The notes: generated by a model from the letters alone, not told the origin. Positions 8,835 to 17,348 are shown, counted from the stretch's first letter. The stretch is 64,000 nucleotides of DNA from Lysobacterales bacterium (GCA_013001885.1 JABDLD010000064.1:1-64000), one strand, 5' to 3'. Made by a program: numbers and translations.

Positions 8835-10313
8835 ATGTTTTTCAGACAATTGAGTGTTGCCGCTCTGTTCGGCGCCAGCCTTATCCCGACTGCCCCTGAT
8901 GCGCTCGGGCAGCCGGCGGGGAACGAACCCGGCATCGAAATGGAAAGCTGCGAACTGGTCGTGCCGGGCACGCCCCTGTCGGTCGCAGGCCAGTGCGGAT
9001 GGATGGACGTCGCAGAAAACCCGGACGATCCGGATGGACGGCGAATCGGCATCCACGTTGCGCGGATACCGGCACGAGGCCGGGAAACCGAACCGGACCC
9101 GCTGGTCTTTTTCGCCGGCGGCCCCGGCCAGTCGGCCACCGAAAGCTGGCCCATACTTGCCGGCGCACTGAATAAGGTCAGTGAGAACAGAGACATTCTG
9201 CTGGTTGATCAACGCGGCACCGGTCAATCCAACCCATTGAAATGCCCGCAGATTGAACTGGACGAAGCCCTGGCCCTGGATTGGGATGAGCTGGGGCGCA
9301 CGACCCGGGAATGCCTTGATTCCCTCGATGGCGATCCGCGGTATTACACCACCACGATCGCCATGCACGACATCGATGCGGCACGAGCGGCGCTGGGTTA
9401 TGAACAGGTCAATCTGTATGGCGGCTCCTACGGCACGCGGGCTGCGCAGGTTTACCTCAGGCTTTTTCCTGAACGGGTCCGCTCTGCGGTACTGGACGGG
9501 GTAGTGCCCCAAACACTGGCGCTGGGAACGGAACATGCGGAGAAGCTCGACCAGACCATATACCGGGTGCTGAGAAACTGTGATGACGATGCGCTGTGCA
9601 GCAACGCTTTTCCGGATACCGCCGGCAAACTCTCCCGGCTGATCCAAAAGCTCGAGCAAGACCCGGTCACAGTCACGGTGGAACATCCGACCACGGGGCA
9701 GCCGTTCACGCTGCCCTTCAACCGGGAAGTGCTGTCCACCTCGCTCCGGTTTTTGACCTACTCGGCAGACACCCAGGCCATGCTTCCCCTGTTGATCAAC
9801 GAGGCTGCCGAATCGCAGCGTTTCGACCGCCTGGCCAGCCAGATGCTGATCGCAGCGACCGGACTGCAGCAGAGTATTTCCCAGGGAATGGAACTGTCGG
9901 TGATGTGTGCCGAGGATTTTCCGCTTTTTCCGAAAACGCCCGGCACCGACGGCTACCTGATGGGAGACATGATGCATAGAGCGGTTGGGATTCAGTGCGG
10001 AATCTGGCCACGCGGTCGGGTTCCAATAAACTTTCACGAACCCGTAACAGGTGATTTACCGGTTTTGCTGCTGTCCGGCGAACTGGACCCTGTGACACCT
10101 CCGGAATATGCCGATCAGGTTGCGGTGAATTTTCCAGACAGCCGCCACCTGATCGCACCCGGTCAGGGCCACATTGCGACCACGCGCGGCTGTATGGGAA
10201 AAATCGTGTCCGAATTCATTATTGAAGGCAGCGCTGATGACCTGGAAACGGACTGTATCTCCAACATGCAGGCCACGCCTTTTTTCATCTCCCTGACCGG
10301 GCCAACGCCATGA
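8835..10313 (+). CDS. Exported alpha/beta hydrolase, peptidase S33 / tripeptidyl aminopeptidase-like
   Basis: A 492-aa protein with an N-terminal hydrophobic segment (about residues 4-25, ending near ALG-Q) consistent with Sec export. The alpha/beta-hydrolase oxyanion loop is GGPGQS (95-100), followed by VDQRGTGQS (134-142). The nucleophile is Ser198 in G-G-S-Y-G. The acid is in SGELDPVTPP and the histidine in GQGHIAT near the C-terminus, where a TAP-like domain sits. Such enzymes release N-terminal residues, often proline-rich, from peptides in the periplasm. The stop overlaps the next gene's start by four bases (ATGA), tying it to the NatAB-type transporter. Confidence 0.85.
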   Translation: MFFRQLSVAALFGASLIPTAPDALGQPAGNEPGIEMESCELVVPGTPLSVAGQCGWMDVAENPDDPDGRRIGIHVARIPARGRETEPDPLVFFAGGPGQSATESWPILAGALNKVSENRDILLVDQRGTGQSNPLKCPQIELDEALALDWDELGRTTRECLDSLDGDPRYYTTTIAMHDIDAARAALGYEQVNLYGGSYGTRAAQVYLRLFPERVRSAVLDGVVPQTLALGTEHAEKLDQTIYRVLRNCDDDALCSNAFPDTAGKLSRLIQKLEQDPVTVTVEHPTTGQPFTLPFNREVLSTSLRFLTYSADTQAMLPLLINEAAESQRFDRLASQMLIAATGLQQSISQGMELSVMCAEDFPLFPKTPGTDGYLMGDMMHRAVGIQCGIWPRGRVPINFHEPVTGDLPVLLLSGELDPVTPPEYADQVAVNFPDSRHLIAPGQGHIATTRGCMGKIVSEFIIEGSADDLETDCISNMQATPFFISLTGPTP

Positions 10314-11044
10314 TTGAAGTCAAAAATCTGTATAAGTCTTTTGGTGAAGTCAAGGCGGTCAACGGCGTCTCTTTCGAGGCCAGGGACGGAGAAATTACCG
10401 GCCTGCTCGGCCCCAACGGGGCGGGAAAAACGACCACGCTGCGGATGCTTTATTCGCTGCTGCCGCCGGACCAGGGCGAAATTCGCATCGATGGCCTCGA
10501 CCCGACCCGGGACGCCATGGAAATCAAGCGGACGCTCGGCGTTGTTCCCGACAGCCGCGGGCTCTACTCGCGCCTCACGGCGCGCGAAAACATCATGTAC
10601 TACGGCGAGCTTCACGGCATGGGCAAGCAGGCAATCAAAAGCCGGATCGCGGACCTGGCGGTGACGCTGGACATGGGCGACTTCCTGGACCGGCGCACTG
10701 AAGGATTCTCGCAGGGTCAAAGAGTGAAAGTCGCGATCGCCCGCGCCATGGTGCACGAACCGCAGACAGTCCTGATGGATGAGCCCAGCAACGGGCTCGA
10801 TGTCATGAGCACCCGGGCGCTTCGTCATTATGTGCGCAGCTTGAAAGAAGCCGGCCACTCGGTGGTGCTGTCTACCCACATCATGCAGGAGGTGGGCGCC
10901 CTGTGCGACCGCATCGTTATCATCGCCAAGGGGGAGGTCGCTGCCGACGGCACGGCCCGGGAATTGCTGGACAGGTCCGGTTGTGAATCCCTGGAAGACG
11001 CGTTCGTGAAACTGATTGGTTCGGAAGAGGGACTGCTGGCATGA
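10310..11044 (+). CDS. natA: NatA-like ABC transporter ATP-binding protein
   Basis: A 244-aa ABC ATPase: Walker A GPNGAGKTT near residues 35-43, a FSQGQRVKVAIARA signature in place of the usual LSGGQ, Walker B VLMDEP, and H-loop LSTHIMQEV. The altered signature and the SNGLDVMSTRALR segment fit the NatA branch of ABC-2 exporters (sodium or organic ion efflux in Bacillus). Whether this system moves sodium here is not shown. It is translationally coupled by 4-base overlaps to the peptidase gene upstream and the permease gene downstream. Confidence 0.88.
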   Translation: MIEVKNLYKSFGEVKAVNGVSFEARDGEITGLLGPNGAGKTTTLRMLYSLLPPDQGEIRIDGLDPTRDAMEIKRTLGVVPDSRGLYSRLTARENIMYYGELHGMGKQAIKSRIADLAVTLDMGDFLDRRTEGFSQGQRVKVAIARAMVHEPQTVLMDEPSNGLDVMSTRALRHYVRSLKEAGHSVVLSTHIMQEVGALCDRIVIIAKGEVAADGTARELLDRSGCESLEDAFVKLIGSEEGLLA

Positions 11045-12219
11045 ACGGACTGTCCACCGTTTTTAAAAAAGAAGTGCGGGAAAACATCCGCGACCGGCGG
11101 GCCCTGTTCAACTCACTGTTGCTGGGTCCGCTGCTGTTTCCGCTGCTTTTTGTCGGCTTGATGTGGTTCCTGGAAAGCGCTGAAAAAGAGCGGGCTGAAA
11201 AAACACTCGAATTACCGGTGATTGGCGCCGAGTATGCGCCCAGCCTCATTCGTTTTCTCGAACAACAGGGCACGGTCATTCAGCCGGAACCTGAGAACCC
11301 GGAGGAACTGGTGCTGAGCCAGGAAGTTCCTGTCGTGCTCCGCATTCGTCCGGAATACGCAGAAAAATGGAAAGAAGGCCTGCCGGCCCCGGTCGAAGTG
11401 ATTTCAGATCCGTCCCGCCAGGAGTCCAATGCGCCCATCCGCAAGGTCAAAGGGCTGCTTTACGGGTATGGCCAGCAGATCGGCGCATTGCGGCTGCAAT
11501 TGCGCGGCGTATCGCCGCAGCTGGCCTCGCCCATTATGGTCAAGGATGTAGATCTGTCCACGCCCAAGAGCCGCGCGATCCTGGCCGTCATCTTTCTTCC
11601 GTACGTGCTGATGATCACGGCATTTACCGGCGCGACCCACCTTGCCATGGACACAACGGCCGGTGAAAAGGAACGCAAATCGCTGGAACCCTTGCTGATC
11701 AACCCTGTGCCACGCTGGCAGATCATGACCGGCAAGATGATCACTACCATGGTTTTTGCGATGGCCTCGCTGGCTCTGACTCTGGTCTCTTTCCGGATTG
11801 TGCTGCCTTACCTCCCGGTTGGCGCGTTCGGCATGGACCTCACGCTGGGTCTGGGCACCCTGTTGAACATCCTGCTGATCATTTCTCCGGTGGCCATACT
11901 CGCGGCGGCTCTGCTGACTCTGCTCGCCTCGTTCGCCAAAAGCTACCGCGAAGCGCAAAGTTACATGGGCCTGGTTATCCTTATCCCGATGATACCTAGC
12001 CTTATATTCATGGCTAATCCGATCAAGGCCGAAACCTGGATGATGGGTATTCCGCTGTTCTCCCAGAACCTTTTGATCGGCGAAATTATCCGGGGCGAAT
12101 CAGTAACGATCACATGGTATGGTTTATCGGTGGGCAGCACGCTGGCCATCGGCCTCGCCCTGGCCGCCCTGGCCGCCAATCTTTACAACCGGCCGAAGTT
12201 GATATTCAGCAGTTCATGA
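11041..12219 (+). CDS. natB: NatB-like ABC-2 transporter permease
   Basis: A 392-aa permease with an N-terminal membrane segment (about 22-42), a large extracytoplasmic domain (45-180) and five or six C-terminal segments (about 180-385). The motif TTAGEKERKSLEPLL is the characteristic intracellular loop of the NatB/ABC-2 (PF12698-type) family. It starts ATGA, overlapping natA. It forms an exporter with NatA; the substrate is not deducible. Confidence 0.87.
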   Translation: MNGLSTVFKKEVRENIRDRRALFNSLLLGPLLFPLLFVGLMWFLESAEKERAEKTLELPVIGAEYAPSLIRFLEQQGTVIQPEPENPEELVLSQEVPVVLRIRPEYAEKWKEGLPAPVEVISDPSRQESNAPIRKVKGLLYGYGQQIGALRLQLRGVSPQLASPIMVKDVDLSTPKSRAILAVIFLPYVLMITAFTGATHLAMDTTAGEKERKSLEPLLINPVPRWQIMTGKMITTMVFAMASLALTLVSFRIVLPYLPVGAFGMDLTLGLGTLLNILLIISPVAILAAALLTLLASFAKSYREAQSYMGLVILIPMIPSLIFMANPIKAETWMMGIPLFSQNLLIGEIIRGESVTITWYGLSVGSTLAIGLALAALAANLYNRPKLIFSSS

Positions 12220-12242
12220 CCGACAGCCGCAGGAGACCCGCA

Positions 12243-12788
12243 ATGAAAAAGCTTATTTTTACCCTGGCGCTGATAGCGCTGATAGCGCTGATATCGATTG
12301 CAGCAACCCTGAATGCAGATGACGCTCCCGCCGTGGGAAGCACCGCACCCGCCTTCAATCTGCAGGACCAGAACGGAGACTGGCACAAGCTCGAGGATTT
12401 TCGCGGAACCTGGCTGGCCGTCTATTTCTATCCCAAAAACGATACACCCGGCTGCACCACGGAAGCCTGCAATTTTCGCGACAACATCTACGCGTTCAAG
12501 GCGATCGGCGCGTCCGTTGTAGGCATCAGCGTGGATGACGTTGACTCACACAAAGAGTTTTCCGACAAATACAAACTGCCGTTCACGATCCTCGCTGATG
12601 AAAACGGCGAAACCGCCCGTTCCTACGGTGTGCTGAGAGACTGGAAGCTGGTCAAGATCGCCAGCCGCCAGTCATTCCTGGTGAACCCGGAAGGCGTGAT
12701 CGCAAAGCACTACGAAGACGTCGATCCGGATACGCACACCATGCAGGTGCTGGCGGACCTGGAAAAACTGATGGACGCAACCGGTTAG
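12243..12788 (+). CDS. Exported PrxQ/Bcp-type peroxiredoxin
   Basis: A 181-aa thioredoxin-fold peroxiredoxin. The peroxidatic Cys71 lies in TPGCTTEAC and the resolving Cys76 is five residues on, the atypical 2-Cys pattern of Bcp/PrxQ. Unlike cytosolic Bcp it begins with a signal peptide (MKKLIF followed by a Leu/Ile/Ala stretch to about residue 24), so it probably detoxifies peroxides in the periplasm or at the membrane. I chose the ATG at 12243, preceded by CAGGAGA, over an in-frame upstream start inside natB. The signal core contains three exact copies of a 9-base unit (12267-12293). Confidence 0.88.
   Translation: MKKLIFTLALIALIALISIAATLNADDAPAVGSTAPAFNLQDQNGDWHKLEDFRGTWLAVYFYPKNDTPGCTTEACNFRDNIYAFKAIGASVVGISVDDVDSHKEFSDKYKLPFTILADENGETARSYGVLRDWKLVKIASRQSFLVNPEGVIAKHYEDVDPDTHTMQVLADLEKLMDATG
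12267..12293 (+). repeat. Three tandem 9-bp repeats in the peroxiredoxin signal peptide
   Basis: GCGCTGATA occurs three times head to tail and encodes Ala-Leu-Ile three times in the hydrophobic core of the signal peptide. Slippage here would change the core length in steps of three residues without a frameshift. Confidence 0.9.
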
Positions 12789-12806
12789 GGCGCGAGCCCC
12801 CGCTGC

Positions 12807-14408
12807 CTATTCCGTCACGTAGGGCAACCGGTTGAGCTCCGGGCCGGCTCCTGACGCTTCCCTTGCTTTACGCACCATCTCCCGGACGTCCGCGAGCAAC
12901 TCTCTGGCGTCGTAAACGATGCCGTCCTTGATTGTGTAGCGAACGCCGCCCATCCGCGCGGGCTGATTCTCATCGTTCAGGCGAAAGTGCCCGGTACCGT
13001 AAAGCACCTTGAAGTTTTCCAGCGGGTTTTGCTCGGTAATGACCAGGTCTGCGAGCTTTCCGGGGCGGACCGACCCGATACGGTCGTCCATGCCAAGCAC
13101 CTCTGCACCGAGGATGGTGGCCGATCGCAGAACTTCCAGCGGGCTGAATCCGGCTTCCTGCAGTAATTCCATTTCTCGAATGTAGCCAAAGCCGTACAGC
13201 TTCCAGATGTAACCCGAGTCGGATCCCAGGGTCACCCTGCCACCATGGTTCTTGTAATCATCGAGGAACCGCATCCATAACCTGAAATTCTCCTTCCAGG
13301 CAATTTCATCCGCCGTGGTCCAGTCAAACCAGTAAGATCCATGAGCTTTGCGCGATGGCTGGAAAAAATCCCACAGGTTCGGATGCGCGTAGTCTGCCTG
13401 CCAGTCGGCATTCATTTCACGCATCAGGTCCCGGCTGGCCTCGTAGATGGTCAGCGTTGGATTGAGGGTGAATTTCAATTCGATCAGCTCATCACGTACA
13501 GCGTTCCACCTGACGGAGCCGGGCGCAGCCGCCTGCTGCCAAAGCCGGCCGGCCTGCCCAAACCGGTGTTGTTCGTTGCTGTAGTTATAGTCAGCAGGGT
13601 AATCCTGAATGACCTGGTCCTCGAACATGGCTTCCGGCAGACCGTACCAATGCTCCATCGTCGTCAGGCCCGCGCGCGCAGAGTCCAGCACATTCCAGTG
13701 TGTTACGTTCAACTGCGCATGGTGCATGGCCGAACCGAGGCCCTGCTTTCGGGCCTCGTCCAGCGCCGCCGTCATAATGGCAGGCGTCGCACCGAAAAAC
13801 TTGATGCCGCTGGCGCCTTGACGGCTGATTTCCCGAACCCACTTGCGGGCTTCCTCAGGTTCCAGGAACGGGCCGTCCGAACCCATCCCAAAACCCACGT
13901 AGGGCACAATGCGCGGTGCCGTAATCGTGTTATTTGCGCTCTTGCGCTGGTGTTCCTGTACCCAGCCAAGCCCGTTGAAGCTACCCGGCTCCCTGAGGGT
14001 CGTGATTCCGTGGGCCATCCAGAGCTTGGCCGGATACTCCGCCGGCACCCCCTGATCGTCGCCGCCAAAGTGTGCGTGCATGTCCACGAAACCCGGTAGA
14101 ACGTAGTGTCCTTCCAGTTCAAGCACGCGATCGCCTTCCTCAGCCTTGGGCCTGTCGGCCTCCTCGATGGGCACACCCGGAAACCCGACATTATGGATGG
14201 AGGCAATTCGATTCCCCTCGATCACGACATCCATCGGGCCGATGGGGGGCGCACCTTCACCGTTCACAACGATAACGCCGCGCAAGATCAGACGCTTGAA
14301 AGGACCCTCACCTCGCTCGCGGTCAGGAGCGGACTCGGGGGCGCTAAAAACCGGCTGGCTCAGAAAAAACACCGCTGCCACCGTCAACAACTTGATCAAA
14401 TCCCGCAC
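12807..14408 (-). CDS. Secreted metal-dependent amidohydrolase (imidazolonepropionase-like family)
   Basis: A TIM-barrel amidohydrolase. Metal-site motifs are FVDMHAHFGG (near residue 112), a GIKFFG lysine segment, MHHAQ, TMEHWYG and LGSDSGY. The C-terminus has the GSVRPGKLADLV seal typical of the superfamily. It has a signal peptide, RDLIKLLTVAAVFFLSQ. I prefer the GTG start at 14408, which gives 533 aa and a compact n-region; an in-frame TTG at 14435 would add nine residues. Many exported relatives act on peptides or hydrolyse N-acyl amino acids; the substrate cannot be assigned. It is divergent from the CDGSH gene. Confidence 0.85.
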   Translation of the reverse strand: MRDLIKLLTVAAVFFLSQPVFSAPESAPDRERGEGPFKRLILRGVIVVNGEGAPPIGPMDVVIEGNRIASIHNVGFPGVPIEEADRPKAEEGDRVLELEGHYVLPGFVDMHAHFGGDDQGVPAEYPAKLWMAHGITTLREPGSFNGLGWVQEHQRKSANNTITAPRIVPYVGFGMGSDGPFLEPEEARKWVREISRQGASGIKFFGATPAIMTAALDEARKQGLGSAMHHAQLNVTHWNVLDSARAGLTTMEHWYGLPEAMFEDQVIQDYPADYNYSNEQHRFGQAGRLWQQAAAPGSVRWNAVRDELIELKFTLNPTLTIYEASRDLMREMNADWQADYAHPNLWDFFQPSRKAHGSYWFDWTTADEIAWKENFRLWMRFLDDYKNHGGRVTLGSDSGYIWKLYGFGYIREMELLQEAGFSPLEVLRSATILGAEVLGMDDRIGSVRPGKLADLVITEQNPLENFKVLYGTGHFRLNDENQPARMGGVRYTIKDGIVYDARELLADVREMVRKAREASGAGPELNRLPYVTE

Positions 14409-14480
14409 ATTTTTTCTCGCACTTGTAAAAAACAACTGCTACAGTATATGTGGGAAAAGGATTTCCTGGAGGATATTGTC

Positions 14481-15116
14481 ATGGATGACAACACCAAAAA
14501 TGCGGCATCAGCCGCTGCGCGGATCGATAAAGATCCAGAAGCTACCAGCCAAAAATCCGGTGCGGCGTTCGTCGCGTACATGGACGATTCTACCGAGCAG
14601 GTCGAATCCAAAGGCGCTGGTCCTCAGAATCACTCCACCTCTGCCAAGGCATTGGACCGCTGGTTTACCGAGCGGCAGAAAAACCAGGGCGCCCCCAGGC
14701 TGCTCGAAGTCCCTAACGAGGCGCTGGTGAGCAATGCCGGCCCGCTTCAGCTCACCGGCAACATCACCCTGGTCAATGAAGACGGAACGGTTCAATACGC
14801 CAATCATCTGACCCTTTGCCGTTGCGGACATACAAATGCCGGGCCGACATGCGACGGAAAACATCTTGACGTGGAATTTCTGAATCCCGGCAAGATTTCC
14901 GAAGCTTCTGAAATCGCAGCATCTCAAAGACCGAGCAAAATCACCATTTCCTGCATCAAGGACGGTCCGATAACGTTTCGGGGCCGGTTACGGTTGCACA
15001 ACCAGTTCGGCCAGGAATGCGTGAAGATGCGTGGTTCGCTTTGCCGTTGCGGACAGTCCGCCAGCAAGCCATTTTGCGACGGATCGCACTCAAGGACGGG
15101 CTTCAAGACCGGTTAA
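14481..15116 (+). CDS. Tandem CDGSH iron-sulfur domain protein
   Basis: A 211-aa protein with two CDGSH motifs. The first is Cys113, Cys115, Cys124, His128 (CRCGHTNAGPTCDGKH). The second is Cys188, Cys190, Cys199, His203 (CRCGQSASKPFCDGSH). Each should bind a [2Fe-2S] cluster through three Cys and one His. Residues 1-65 form a polar region without cysteine. The ATG at 14481 is chosen because GGAGGA (14468-14473) lies 7 bases upstream. It is divergent from the amidohydrolase and 39 bases before queD. CDGSH proteins are used in redox or cluster transfer; the specific role is unknown. Confidence 0.88.
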   Translation: MDDNTKNAASAAARIDKDPEATSQKSGAAFVAYMDDSTEQVESKGAGPQNHSTSAKALDRWFTERQKNQGAPRLLEVPNEALVSNAGPLQLTGNITLVNEDGTVQYANHLTLCRCGHTNAGPTCDGKHLDVEFLNPGKISEASEIAASQRPSKITISCIKDGPITFRGRLRLHNQFGQECVKMRGSLCRCGQSASKPFCDGSHSRTGFKTG

Positions 15117-15155
15117 GCTGTTGCGCAGGCACGCCACGATCGGCACAATTCGCTG

Positions 15156-15512
15156 ATGGATGTGTTTCGTGTGTTTCAAATTGAAGCCGCTCACCGGCTT
15201 CCCAACGTTCCTGCAGGTCACAAATGTGCCCGTCTTCATGGGCATTCATTCCGGATCGAGGTTCATGTCAGCGGCTCTGTGGGCGAGGAATCCGGCTGGG
15301 TGATGGATTTCGCTGATCTGCGCACAGCGTTCCAACCGCTGTTCGACCAGCTCGACCACCATTGCCTGAATGACATTGACGGGCTCGATAACCCGACGAG
15401 CGAAAACCTGGCCCGCTGGATCTGGGACCGTTTGCTGCCCCGTTTACCGGGACTCTCGAAGATCGCAGTGCAGGAAACCTGCAATGCCGGGTGTATCTAT
15501 ACCGGCGAATGA
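15156..15512 (+). CDS. queD: 6-carboxytetrahydropterin synthase QueD
   Basis: A 118-aa member of the PTPS/QueD family. Zinc ligands His13, His28 and His30 and the catalytic Cys24 lie in AAHRLPNVPAGHKCARLHGH. The glutamate motif PTSENLA and the C-terminal VQETCNAGCIY are present. It makes 6-carboxy-5,6,7,8-tetrahydropterin for queuosine and other deazapurines. No queC, queE or queF is adjacent. It is followed by a hairpin terminator. Confidence 0.92.
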   Translation: MDVFRVFQIEAAHRLPNVPAGHKCARLHGHSFRIEVHVSGSVGEESGWVMDFADLRTAFQPLFDQLDHHCLNDIDGLDNPTSENLARWIWDRLLPRLPGLSKIAVQETCNAGCIYTGE

Positions 15513-15548
15513 GCGGACCGCCGGCCTCTGTGCGCTCCCCAAAAAAGA

Positions 15549-15570
15549 AGGCCAGACGAGAGTCTGGCCT
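15549..15570 (+). terminator. Hairpin terminator after queD
   Basis: A 9-bp inverted repeat, AGGCCAGAC and GTCTGGCCT, with a 4-base loop (GAGA), 36 bases after the queD stop. It is followed by the weakly T-rich AAATTCTT, with an A-run on the 5' side. From here to hemN (to 15846) I see no gene; the interval holds the two FNR-like boxes listed separately. Confidence 0.65.
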
Positions 15571-15676
15571 AAATTCTTGAGACTTGGAGAGTCTTCACAC
15601 AATCGTATTCATTCGAAAAACCGATGTTTTGGCTCGTCGACGAAAACCAGTTTACGGGGGCGTAGGTTGTGGGTAA

Positions 15677-15690
15677 TTGACCTGAGTCAT
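15677..15690. promoter_or_regulatory. Upstream FNR-like box
   Basis: TTGAC CTGA GTCAT, one mismatch from perfect dyad symmetry, 95 bases upstream of the second box. It resembles the FNR/Anr consensus TTGAT-N4-ATCAA. Lower confidence than the proximal box. Confidence 0.4.
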
Positions 15691-15771
15691 GTTTTACGTT
15701 TCCATTTCCCGCAGAATTGTTGCCAGATTTTGAATTTAATTCGAGGGCGCTGAACAACAAAGGCTGAGATT

Positions 15772-15785
15772 TTGACACGGGTCAA
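15772..15785. promoter_or_regulatory. FNR/Anr box in the hemN promoter
   Basis: TTGAC ACGG GTCAA is a perfect 14-bp dyad in FNR half-site format, 61 bases before the hemN start codon. If FNR acts as a class II activator (centre near -41), transcription would start around 15820, with TTTACGCT (15806-15813) as the -10 region. The fnr gene lies directly downstream of hemN, which supports the reading. Confidence 0.65.
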
Positions 15786-15846
15786 TTTTGTGCCGACCAG
15801 CATCGTTTACGCTTCACTAATAACACATCAGAGCCAGAGACATTCA

Positions 15847-17238
15847 ATGGAACAGCGAGTCAGATTCAACACGGAATTGATCAAGACATACGACATAGCC
15901 GGACCGCGCTACACGTCGTATCCGACCGCTGTTCAATTCATGGAAGGTTTCGACGCGGAGGCTTACCGCCGCTTTACTGCGACCAGCAACAGTGAGCTGA
16001 TTCCCAAACCGCTGTCGCTTTACATTCATCTGCCGTTCTGCAAGTCACTTTGCTACTACTGCGGCTGCATGAAGAAGGTGACCCGCCACACGCATCAGGC
16101 AGACCAATACCTGGAGTTGCTGGAGCGCGAAATAGAAATGCAGGGTCAGTTATTCGACCATGACCGCGAGGTCGTGCAGCTGCATTTTGGAGGAGGAACG
16201 CCCACTTTCCACGACGACGAACAGCTCAGCCGGCTGGTCAATTGCCTGGGAGAACATTTCTCACTCAGCGGCGACGACAGCCGTGAGTTTTCGATAGAAG
16301 TCGATCCCAGGACCGTGGGTAACGAACGCCTGGCTCACCTCGCCAGCATGGGGTTCAACCGGATAAGCCTCGGTATCCAGGACATCGAGCCAAAAGTCCA
16401 GCAGGCGGTGAACCGGGTTCAGGATCCCGAGGCCACACTCGATATGATCGAGGCCTCGCGGGAGCTCGGATTCAACTCTGTCTCGGTCGATCTGATTTAC
16501 GGCCTGCCCCTGCAGACGGCGGAAAGTTTCAGCAAAACCATTGATACCGTGGTAAGCGCAAAACCAAACCGCCTGGCGGTTTACAACTACGCTCACCTGC
16601 CGCACATCTTCCGCGCCCAGCGCATGATCGATGCAAAAGACATTCCGTCTCCGGAAACCAAGCTCCAGTTGATGGAACTGACCATCGACAAGCTGACTTC
16701 AGCCGGCTATGTATACATCGGTATGGATCACTTTGCGCTGCCCGATGACGAACTGACGATTGCGCAGCGTGAAGGCGGTCTGCAGCGTAATTTCCAGGGA
16801 TATTCAACGCGCCGCGAATGCGATCTCGTTGGCCTTGGCGTCAGCGCGATCGGAAAAGTCGGTGACTGCTATGCGCAGAATATCAAGGATATACCCACCT
16901 GGCAGTCCGTTGTGGCAGAAGGGCAACTACCCATCTGGCGCGGCGTGAAGCTGAACACGGAAGACCGCCTGCGGCGCCGTGTGATCGAATCCATCATGTG
17001 CCATGGTGAAGTACGGTTTCATGAATTTGAATCAGATTTCGCCCTTGATTTCCATGACCATTTCGCATTGGAACTGGGCAACCTTGCCCAATTGGAAAAA
17101 GACGGCCTGATCGAGATGGGTGATGACGAATTCAGGGCGACACCCGAGGGGCGGCTGCTGCTCAGGGCTATCGCCATGATCTTCGACGAGTACATGCAAA
17201 CCCCGGAATCCAAACCAAAATTCTCCCGGGTTATATAA
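15847..17238 (+). CDS. hemN: Oxygen-independent coproporphyrinogen III dehydrogenase HemN
   Basis: A 463-aa radical SAM enzyme. The cluster motif is Cys65-x3-Cys69-x2-Cys72 with Cys74 following, in PFCKSLCYYCGC, as in E. coli HemN. It is preceded by the HLPF segment and followed by FGGGTPTF. It oxidatively decarboxylates coproporphyrinogen III to protoporphyrinogen IX without oxygen, allowing anaerobic heme synthesis. I chose the ATG at 15847 because MEQRVRFNTELIKTYD aligns with family N-termini; an upstream in-frame start at 15772 would overlap the FNR box. Promoter control by Fnr is likely. Confidence 0.95.
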   Translation: MEQRVRFNTELIKTYDIAGPRYTSYPTAVQFMEGFDAEAYRRFTATSNSELIPKPLSLYIHLPFCKSLCYYCGCMKKVTRHTHQADQYLELLEREIEMQGQLFDHDREVVQLHFGGGTPTFHDDEQLSRLVNCLGEHFSLSGDDSREFSIEVDPRTVGNERLAHLASMGFNRISLGIQDIEPKVQQAVNRVQDPEATLDMIEASRELGFNSVSVDLIYGLPLQTAESFSKTIDTVVSAKPNRLAVYNYAHLPHIFRAQRMIDAKDIPSPETKLQLMELTIDKLTSAGYVYIGMDHFALPDDELTIAQREGGLQRNFQGYSTRRECDLVGLGVSAIGKVGDCYAQNIKDIPTWQSVVAEGQLPIWRGVKLNTEDRLRRRVIESIMCHGEVRFHEFESDFALDFHDHFALELGNLAQLEKDGLIEMGDDEFRATPEGRLLLRAIAMIFDEYMQTPESKPKFSRVI

Positions 17239-17263
17239 TGTAATACGCCGCATGCCGGCATTG

Positions 17264-17277
17264 GAAATACGTATTTC
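17264..17277. promoter_or_regulatory. 14-bp palindrome upstream of fnr
   Basis: GAAATACGTATTTC is a perfect palindrome 72 bases before the fnr start codon. It does not match the FNR consensus. A second perfect palindrome, ACGCATGCGT, follows at 17279-17288. They may be operator sites for another regulator; no function is shown. Confidence 0.4.
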
Positions 17278-17304
17278 TACGCATGCGTGGAGGTGCGCTC
17301 GCGC

Positions 17305-17336
17305 AATATAATGCATTTAAAAGCATTAATTATATT
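17305..17336 (+). promoter_or_regulatory. Hairpin directly before the fnr ribosome-binding site
   Basis: AATATAATGC (17305-17314) can pair with GCAT (17323-17326) and TATATT (17331-17336), with a four-base bulge and an 8-base loop. The GGAG ribosome site (17337-17340) begins at the next base, and the fnr ATG is at 17349. An AU-rich stem in this place could modulate translation; alternatively it is part of the promoter. Confidence 0.35.
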
Positions 17337-17348
17337 GGAGAGCGCATC

